This document shows positions 59,245-64,000 of a stretch of 64,000 nucleotides of DNA, piece by piece. How positions within the stretch are numbered: the stretch's first letter is position 1; each line of letters starts with the position of its first letter. The DNA is from AC-37 sp036389835 (GTDB lineage Bacteria; Actinomycetota; Thermoleophilia; Solirubrobacterales; Thermoleophilaceae). The DNA is taken from the NCBI GenBank assembly GCA_036389835.1, contig DASVWC010000014.1, forward strand, positions 124,001-188,000, given 5' to 3'. The position numbers and the translations under genes were made by a program. A model generated the notes under the pieces. That model was not told where the DNA came from, searched no databases, and saw only the letters and a program-made list of their open reading frames with translations.

Positions 59245-59853
59245 CTAGTGCTCGTCTTCCCCGTTCGGGGTCGACAGCGGCGGGCGGGACTCCTCGGCCA
59301 GTGAGGTGATGCTCAGCGGGCCGCGCGAGGCGTCCTCGAGGACCTCGCTCGCCTCCTCCGACGAGCGGGCGTAGAGCTCCACGAGCATGTGGATCACGAT
59401 CTGGTCGCCGTCGTGCTTGTGGAAGCGGACGTGGGTGAAGAACTCGCGGGTGCCGTGGTCGCCGAACGCTCCGAAGGCGAGCGAGTCGGCGGCCTCGGGG
59501 CCGGAGCAGCTCTCGACGGCGTCGGAGTCGACCGTGACGGTGCAGGAGGCGACCCACGGGGTTCCGGCGATCATCCTCTCCCAGCGGTCCTCGACGGCCT
59601 CGATCCGGCTGATCCGGCGGCCGTTCTCCTCGTAGAAGGCGAGGCTCAGGTGCGGCTGGTCGTGCAGGCAGTCGAGGCACTGGACCACGGCCTCCTGGAC
59701 CTCCTCGACCGGTTCCACGGCCTCGCCCGTGCCCGGGTCGACCTTGAGCACGCCCTCGTAGTGAACCTGCACCTCGAGGTTCTGCGACCAACAGCGATAG
59801 CAGCGTAGCCAGCTCGCCGCGGTGCCGAGCGAGTCCGGCGCCGATCCCTCCAT
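59245..59853 (-). CDS. Zinc-ribbon hypothetical protein
   Basis: The 202-aa acidic protein has CYRC in the N-terminal 20 residues and CLDC about 40 residues later; the two pairs could bind zinc. The middle (PHLSLAFYEENGRRISRIEAVED) is beta-rich. The C-terminal half contains SCTVTVDSDAVESCSG and HVRFHKHDGDQIVIHMLVELYA. I do not recognise the family. Its stop lies 10 bp from the pckA stop on the other strand. Confidence 0.7.
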   Translation of the reverse strand: MEGSAPDSLGTAASWLRCYRCWSQNLEVQVHYEGVLKVDPGTGEAVEPVEEVQEAVVQCLDCLHDQPHLSLAFYEENGRRISRIEAVEDRWERMIAGTPWVASCTVTVDSDAVESCSGPEAADSLAFGAFGDHGTREFFTHVRFHKHDGDQIVIHMLVELYARSSEEASEVLEDASRGPLSITSLAEESRPPLSTPNGEDEH

Positions 59854-59902
59854 GGATCGATTATGGCGGAGAGCGTCCAGCCCGAACAGCTATAAGTGCC
59901 TG

Positions 59903-60364
59903 ATGGGCGAACGATTGCGCATCGGAGCGGTGCTGCGGCACCCGCTGACGTGGACCGCGGTGGCGGGCGTGGTGGCGATCGTGATCGTCGCGATCGTGCG
60001 CGGCGGCGACGAGGAGCCGCCCCCGGTGAGCGGCACGCCCAAGGAGGCGGTCGACGTGGTCGAGGCGTTTCGCAAGGCGCTCACGGCCCGCGACTTCGCG
60101 ACTATCTGCGAGCAGCTCTACACCGACGAGGCGCGCGAGGCGTCCGGCGGGGACGACTGCCAGTCGGTCCTGGCTCAGGAGACGGCCAAGCTGCGCGACC
60201 CGCGGGTGGACATAGTGGGACTGACCGTCACGCGCGAGGGCGCCTCGGTGAACGTCCAGGCGAGCGTGAACGGCGAGAAGCCGATCGCCGACACGATCAG
60301 GCTCGTCCGGCAGGAGGGGCGTTTCCGGATCGCGTCGGCGGGGCCGGCGCCGGCGGAGCGCTAG
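59903..60364 (+). CDS. Membrane-anchored small protein with NTF2/DUF4878-like domain
   Basis: The 153-aa protein starts at ATG 59903 and has a membrane helix at residues 15-33 (VAGVVAIVIVAIV), then KEAVDVVEAFRKALTARDFATICEQLYTDEARE, a pattern typical of cone-shaped NTF2-like domains. The rest is beta-rich (TVTREGASVNVQASVNGEKPI). The function is unknown. TATAAG at 59891 is an excellent -10 with a near-leaderless start. Its stop overlaps the convergent reductase gene. Confidence 0.75.
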   Translation: MGERLRIGAVLRHPLTWTAVAGVVAIVIVAIVRGGDEEPPPVSGTPKEAVDVVEAFRKALTARDFATICEQLYTDEAREASGGDDCQSVLAQETAKLRDPRVDIVGLTVTREGASVNVQASVNGEKPIADTIRLVRQEGRFRIASAGPAPAER

Positions 60365-60942
60365 GCCTCCCGCTCGTAGGGCTGCGTCTCCCGCTCGTAG
60401 CGCAGGTAGAGGACCCCTTCCGAGCAGGTCCGGTTCTCGGCCAGGCGCAGACGCAGTGGTCCGGGCGGCTCCGGGAAGAAGGGCTTGCCGGCGCCCACCA
60501 CGACCGGGCTGACCCAGAGCCGGAACTCGTCGATCAGGTCGGCGAGCGAGGCGGCGAGTCCCGGACCGCTGACGCTCAGGGGGCCGCCCGCCTCCTCCTT
60601 GAGGCGCTCGACCTCGGCGCGGGCGTCCTTGCTGCGCACGAGCCGGGCGCCGTCGCCGACGCCCTCGAGCGTGTCGGAGAAGACGATCCGCGGCGTCTCG
60701 ACGTACGCGTGGGCGAACTCGAGCTCGACCTCCGAGCCCTCCCCGCGCGCCGCCGCGGCCGGCCAGAACGACTCCATCAGCTCGTACATCCGGCGGCCGA
60801 AGAGGAAGGCCGCGGCCGCACGCGCCTCCTCGTTCGCGATCCGGTGGACGTCCTCCGGCGGCGCCGACCAGCCGAAGTCGCCGCGCGCGTCCTCGACGTA
60901 GCCGTCGAGCGAGACGCCCATCGAGTAGATCAGCCTGTCCAT
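60361..60942 (-). CDS. Dihydrofolate reductase-like/RibD-type reductase
   Basis: The 193-aa protein has the DHFR/RibD-C fold: LIYSMGVSLDGYVEDARGDFGWS, AFLFGRRMYELMESFWP, TPRIVFSDTL, and GPGLAASLADLIDEFRLWVSPVVVGAGKPFFP. It would use NADPH to reduce a small substrate. In many genomes this type responds to stress. Upstream, three tandem 21-bp repeats and a perfect inverted repeat occupy the promoter region. Confidence 0.92.
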   Translation of the reverse strand: MDRLIYSMGVSLDGYVEDARGDFGWSAPPEDVHRIANEEARAAAAFLFGRRMYELMESFWPAAAARGEGSEVELEFAHAYVETPRIVFSDTLEGVGDGARLVRSKDARAEVERLKEEAGGPLSVSGPGLAASLADLIDEFRLWVSPVVVGAGKPFFPEPPGPLRLRLAENRTCSEGVLYLRYERETQPYEREA

Positions 60943-60954
60943 GTGCGCCTCCCG

Positions 60955-61017
60955 GGCCGCATCGCGTGCCTGCCCGGCCGCATCGCCTGCCTCGCCGGCC
61001 GTATCGCCTGTCTCGCA
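60955..61017. repeat. Three tandem 21-bp repeats upstream of the DHFR-like gene
   Basis: Units at 60955-60975, 60976-60996 and 60997-61017 share GGCCG(C/T)ATCGC(G/C)TG. 21 bp is two helical turns, so bound proteins would line up on one face. The last unit runs into the inverted repeat. The gap 60943-61152 holds no gene. Confidence 0.65.
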
Positions 61018-61027
61018 TTGAGACAGG
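61007..61027 (-). promoter_or_regulatory. Inverted repeat, candidate operator of the DHFR-like gene
   Basis: CCTGTCTC and GAGACAGG are perfect 8-bp arms with a 5-nt loop GCATT. It lies 65-85 bp before the ATG at 60942 and partly overlaps the third tandem unit. It has the form of a TetR-type site. Confidence 0.5.
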
Positions 61028-61064
61028 AACGGCCGCGAGCGCGCGGCGCGGGGCGCAGGGGGGA

Positions 61065-61152
61065 GGGTCTGACCCCGGCGCGGGGCCGCTCGCAGCGCGG
61101 AATCGCCCGGGCCGGCGGGTGGGAGGGGTGAGAAGGGGGGAGGGTCAGACCC
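61065..61152. repeat. Two GGGTCNGACCC palindromes
   Basis: GGGTCTGACCC (61065-61075) and GGGTCAGACCC (61142-61152) are 11-bp dyads differing only in the centre base. The second sits between AGGGGTGAG and CTCACCCCT (61124-61160), forming a longer stem at the end of the oxidoreductase gene. The pair resembles REP-type or terminator elements. Confidence 0.4.
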
Positions 61153-62129
61153 TCACCCCTCCGGCGCTAGCGCCTCCAGCGTCGCCTCGAAGTCTGTCCC
61201 CGAGATCCCGCCGATGCAGGGCGAGGTGACGCCGGCGTCGACGTAGCGCTGCACGGACGTCGACGCCTCCGCCGTGGAGCCGACGGCGGCGAGGACGCCG
61301 AGGAAGCGGTCGGAGATCTGGGCGGTGGCGCCCGCGGCGTCGCCCCGGCCATCTTCGCGTCGAAGCGCTCGATGTCGTCGCCGAAGCCGGAGCGCTCCAG
61401 CATCTTGCGGTAGAAGGGCAGCGAGAAGTACGTGACCAGCTCGCCTCGCAGGCGGGCGCGGGCGGCCTCGGGGTCGTCGGTGACCGCGCTCGGCACGGCC
61501 GCCACGACGTCGAAGCCCTCGAGCGGCTTGCCCGCACGCTCGCGGCCGGTCGTGACCTCGGGGATCACCACGTCGCGGATGTAGTCCGGGTTGCAGAGCC
61601 AGAGCACCACTCCGTCGCCCACCTCGCCGGCCAGGCGGAGCATCCCCGGCGAGAGGCCGGCCACGTAGATCGGCAGGTCGGGCCTCACCGCCGGCCCCAT
61701 GAAGCGGAACTGGGTGCGGAAGCGCTCGTTGTCCTGCGGCGGCTCCTCGCCGGCGAAGATCGCGCGCAGCACGCCGACGTACTCGCGCATCTCGCGCACC
61801 GGCTTGCCGATCTCGCTGCCGAACCAGTTCTCGACAGTGACCTTGTGCGACACCCCGATGCCGAGCACGAGCCGGCCGGCGGCGATCGCGTCCACCGTCG
61901 CGGCCTGCTGGGCGGTGGCCGCGGGCGAGCGCGAGTACATCGGGAGGACGCCGGTGCCGAGCCGCACGCGCTCGGTCGCGCCGGCGTAGGCCGCCAGGAC
62001 CGTCAGCGAGTCGAAGCCCGCCAGGTGCGTGGTGAAGACGGAGTCGTAGCCGAGCTCCTCCGCGCGCCGAACGCGGCGCACGGCGGAGTCGAGCGAGCGT
62101 CCGACGGAGATGAACGTCCCGAGCGGCAC
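61153..62129 (-). pseudogene. LLM-class F420-dependent oxidoreductase, frameshifted
   Basis: The gene reads from 62129 (GTFISVGRSLDSAVRRVRRAEE) through TIM-barrel blocks such as VLPMYSRSPAATAQQAATVDA, GIGVSHKVTVENWFGSEIGKP and RPDLPIYVAGLSPGMLRLAGEVGDG up to DDIERFDAKMAG. In that frame the rest is Arg/Ser/Pro-rich nonsense. Another frame continues from the same spot: TAQISDRFLGVLAAVGSTAEA and GVTSPCIGGISGTDFEATLEA. One missing G in a run at 61343-61346 joins the two. It is a damaged gene or a sequencing error; the reading frames on both sides are otherwise intact. F420 would be the hydride carrier. Confidence 0.85.
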
Positions 62130-62149
62130 GGGCTGGGAGCATACGGCGC

Positions 62150-62779
62150 GTGATCGGCGCGATCCTCGCCGGGGGCCGCGGGCGGCGGATGGGCGGCGCC
62201 AAGCCGTTGCGCGAGCTGGGCGGGCGGCCGCTGATCGCGTGGCCGGCCGCCTCGGTGGCCGCGGCGTGCGAGCGAGTGGTGGTCGTGGCCAAGCGCTCGA
62301 CCGAGCTGCCGGCCCTCCCGGGCGTCGAGCGCTGGGACGAGCCGGACGAGGAGCACCACCCGGCGCGCGGGATCGCGTTCGCGCTCGAGCGGGCCGGGGA
62401 GCCCGTGCTCGTGTGCGCGGCCGACATGCCGTTCGTGACCGCGGAGGCGTGCGCGCGGCTGGCGGCCGCGCTCGCGGGCGAGGGGCGGGCGGACGCGGCG
62501 AGAGGGAGCCGGGCGGGCGCGGCGGGCGAGGGCCGGGCGGCCGCGGCCGCCGGGGGCGGGCCCAGCGCCGCCGTCGCCGTCGCCGGCGGCGTCCTGCAGC
62601 CGGTCTTCGCCGCCTACGCGCTCGAGGCGCTCGACGCGCTGCGCGCCGCGCCCCCCGACGCCGCGCTCACCCGCACGGTCGACGCGCTGCGGCCGGTGCT
62701 GGTCGAGGTCGAGCCGCGGCTCGTCCGCAGCCTGGACACCCCCGGCGAGCTCGCCGCCGCCGAGCTAGAGCTCGAGTGA
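62150..62779 (+). CDS. mobA: Molybdenum cofactor guanylyltransferase (MobA)
   Basis: The 209-aa protein links GMP to molybdopterin. The nucleotide loop is ILAGGRGRRMGGAKPLRELGG, the metal-binding Asp is in VCAADMPFVTAEACA and the C-terminal PVFAAYALEALDALRA, SLDTPGELAAAE are family blocks. A Gly/Ala-rich low-complexity stretch (about residues 115-142) replaces the usual short loop before the VAVAGG strand. The start is GTG 62150. It converges on the MarR-GNAT gene, overlapping it by 15 bp. Confidence 0.9.
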   Translation: MIGAILAGGRGRRMGGAKPLRELGGRPLIAWPAASVAAACERVVVVAKRSTELPALPGVERWDEPDEEHHPARGIAFALERAGEPVLVCAADMPFVTAEACARLAAALAGEGRADAARGSRAGAAGEGRAAAAAGGGPSAAVAVAGGVLQPVFAAYALEALDALRAAPPDAALTRTVDALRPVLVEVEPRLVRSLDTPGELAAAELELE

Positions 62780-63682
62780 GAGGTTCTGACCCACCACGCG
62801 GGGGCCGAAGTCCTCGTGGGGCTGCTCGTCGACCAGGGTGAAGCCCGCGCGGTCGTAGATCCGCCGCGCGTCGCGCAGGACGTCCTGGGTCCACAGCGTC
62901 ACCCGGCGGTAGCCCGCCCGCCGCGCGAAGCTCAGGCACTCGTCGACGAGCCGGGTGCCGATGCCCAGCCCGCGCGCGCGTGGGTCCACGCAGAGGAGTC
63001 GCAGCTGCGCGACCCGGTCCGACTTGCGCATGCAGAAGACGCTCCCGGCCGGCGCGCCGTCGACCTCGGCGATCCAGCACGCCTCGCGCTCCGGGTCGTG
63101 GTCGCGGGCGAAGCCCGAGACGATCTCTGCGATCAGCGCCTCGAAGCGAACGTCGAAGCCGTACTCGTCGGAGTACGTCGCGGCGTGGAACTGGACGATC
63201 CAGCCGTAGTCGCCCGGCCGCGGCGGTCGGATCACGAACGAACGCGGGCGGTCGGGTGGCTCGAGGACCGCGCGGATCGCGTCCATGGCGCCGACGAGGC
63301 GCCGGCGGTCGGCCTCGCCGAGCGGCGCGAGCAGCGTGCGCACCTCCCGCGCCGAGCGCGCGTCGAGCTGCTCGAACCTGCGCCGCCCGCGCACGGTTAG
63401 GGAGAGCACCTGGCGGCGCGCGTCCGCCTCCGACCGCGCCCGCCTCAGCAGCCCGCGCTGCTCCAGCCTCCCGATCAGCCGGCTCAGGTAGCCGGCGTCG
63501 AGGCCGAGCGTCCGGCGCAGGTCGGCGACCTCGGTCTGCTCGCGCTGGGCGAGGTCGAAGACCAGGCGCGCCTCGGTGAGCGTGAGGTCCGTGCCGAGCA
63601 GGCCCTCGCGCAGCAGGCCCGCCACGTTCGTGTAGAAGCGGTTGAAGGCGCGCACCGCGGCGACCTGCTCGTCGATTGCCAC
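62765..63682 (-). CDS. MarR-type regulator fused to a GNAT acetyltransferase
   Basis: The 305-aa protein has a MarR winged helix in the N-terminal half (FNRFYTNVAGLLREG, LTEARLVFDLAQREQTEVADL and LSRLIGRLEQRGLLRR) and a GNAT domain in the C-terminal half (LRLLCVDPRARGLGIGTRLVDECL, with the acetyl-CoA loop RGLGIGTR). Such fusions both repress genes and acetylate a substrate. I chose the GTG at 63682; an in-frame TTG at 63709 would lie in the operator. A MarR-type palindrome sits in its promoter. Confidence 0.92.
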   Translation of the reverse strand: MAIDEQVAAVRAFNRFYTNVAGLLREGLLGTDLTLTEARLVFDLAQREQTEVADLRRTLGLDAGYLSRLIGRLEQRGLLRRARSEADARRQVLSLTVRGRRRFEQLDARSAREVRTLLAPLGEADRRRLVGAMDAIRAVLEPPDRPRSFVIRPPRPGDYGWIVQFHAATYSDEYGFDVRFEALIAEIVSGFARDHDPEREACWIAEVDGAPAGSVFCMRKSDRVAQLRLLCVDPRARGLGIGTRLVDECLSFARRAGYRRVTLWTQDVLRDARRIYDRAGFTLVDEQPHEDFGPRVVGQNLSLEL

Positions 63683-63696
63683 ACGCAGATAATAAC

Positions 63697-63709
63697 TTGC
63701 CGAAGGCAA
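63697..63709 (-). promoter_or_regulatory. MarR-type operator TTGCC-GAA-GGCAA
   Basis: The 13-bp dyad lies between a good -10 (TATTAT on the minus strand, just downstream) and the -35 position 17 bp further up. A bound repressor would block RNA polymerase, so the MarR-GNAT protein probably represses its own gene. Confidence 0.6.
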
Positions 63710-63723
63710 CTATGTGCGCGGCG

Positions 63724-63776
63724 GGAGGGGCCCGCAGCGGTGGTGGCTGCGGAGGGCCCGCGGCGGCGGTGGCTGC
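63724..63776. repeat. GC-rich tandem repeat of about 27 bp
   Basis: Two units share GGGCCCGC-GCGG-GGTGGCTGC; a third, less exact, runs on to about 63805. It is a simple-sequence run of GGC and GGT that no gene explains. Confidence 0.45.
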
Positions 63777-63827
63777 GGCGGGGGCCCGCGGCGCCGTCGC
63801 GGCGCCGGGCCGCGGCGGCGGGCCCCG

Positions 63828-63983
63828 TCACCCACGCACGAGCGTCGCCACGAGCGCGGCCGCGAACGCCATCTGGCCGAACGCCGCCGCCGTCCCGAGG
63901 TTGGCCGCGCCGGCCAGCTCGGCGATCAGCGTGGCGGCCGCGAAGACGCCCGCGAGCACGAGGATCTGGCGGAGGAGCGGCAC
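63828..63983 (-). CDS. Small two-helix membrane protein at the right edge
   Basis: Reading from GTG 63983 gives 51 aa with two hydrophobic helices: ILVLAGVFAAATLIAELAG and AAFGQMAFAAALVATLV, ending in VRG. The frame stays open to the window edge, so the true start may lie beyond 64000. I do not recognise a family. Confidence 0.45.
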   Translation of the reverse strand: MPLLRQILVLAGVFAAATLIAELAGAANLGTAAAFGQMAFAAALVATLVRG

Positions 63984-64000
63984 GAGCGGCCAGCTTACGA

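Noticed and set aside
59896..61131. A plus-strand frame with a repeated LPGRIAC peptide
   Set aside because: The peptide repeat is only the translation of the 21-bp DNA repeats. The frame is antisense to the DHFR-like gene.

Overview
The window is a gene-dense, very GC-rich piece of an actinobacterial chromosome. Short leaders, many GTG and TTG starts, and 4-bp overlaps of stop and start codons (ATGA, GTGA, TTGA) are common. The set of encoded protein types resembles class Thermoleophilia (Solirubrobacter/Conexibacter relatives); this placement is inferred from protein types and composition, not from a marker gene. I saw no tRNA, rRNA, insertion sequence, prophage or CRISPR array.

Left part (1-20.8 kb), mostly housekeeping and redox genes: the start of a penicillin-acylase-like protein, fdhD, a primary-type sigma factor, a membrane cytochrome c, a cysteine-less AhpD-like protein with an HxlR regulator, glutamine synthetase and peroxiredoxin. 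These are followed by a YyaL-type protein, a LysE exporter, a glycosyltransferase, an acyl-CoA synthetase, an acyl-CoA dehydrogenase, a Nudix hydrolase and an MFS pump. Two cyclic-di-AMP (ydaO-type) riboswitches lie here, one before a small membrane protein and one before a secreted NlpC/P60-like hydrolase. A DyP-type peroxidase ends a three-gene overlapping operon whose first two genes are diverged paralogs of unknown function.

20.8-31.4 kb: a compact set of aminoacyl-transferase-like proteins (FemAB and CelD/GNAT), two ATP-grasp ligases, an Fe(II)/2-oxoglutarate oxygenase, an isopropylmalate/isocitrate dehydrogenase-like enzyme that appears to start at CTG, and an RraA-like protein. A solitary AbiEi-type protein with a DUF559-like end, a polysaccharide flippase and a methyltransferase follow. 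The set looks like a pathway making or attaching an amino-acid-like building block, but the product is unknown.

31.4-38.9 kb: a CoA-ligase pair (sucCD-like), a small ferredoxin, a large secreted PKD-domain protein, a malyl/citramalyl-CoA lyase and a MaoC hydratase. Ligase, hydratase and lyase together could form a C4/C5 dicarboxylate-CoA cleavage route. Then come two tandem coiled-coil paralogs (39.0-40.9 kb) sharing a promoter motif and a C-terminal module. A 40-bp structured repeat follows the second paralog; its other copy lies at 14.7 kb, and both sit between convergent genes.

41-57.6 kb: an exopolysaccharide locus. It has glycosyltransferases, a BY-kinase with co-polymerase, a PHP-type phosphatase, a WbaP-like initiating phosphotransferase and two Wzy/ligase-type membrane proteins. 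It also has a glucuronyl C5-epimerase overlapping a polysaccharide deacetylase, a beta-helix protein, an LPFTG-anchored small protein and a sortase. Several intergenic palindromes look like operators.

Right end (57.6-64 kb): ATP-type PEP carboxykinase, small hypothetical proteins, a DHFR-like reductase preceded by 21-bp tandem repeats and a palindrome, a frameshifted F420-type oxidoreductase, mobA, a MarR-GNAT fusion with its operator, and a small membrane protein at the edge.
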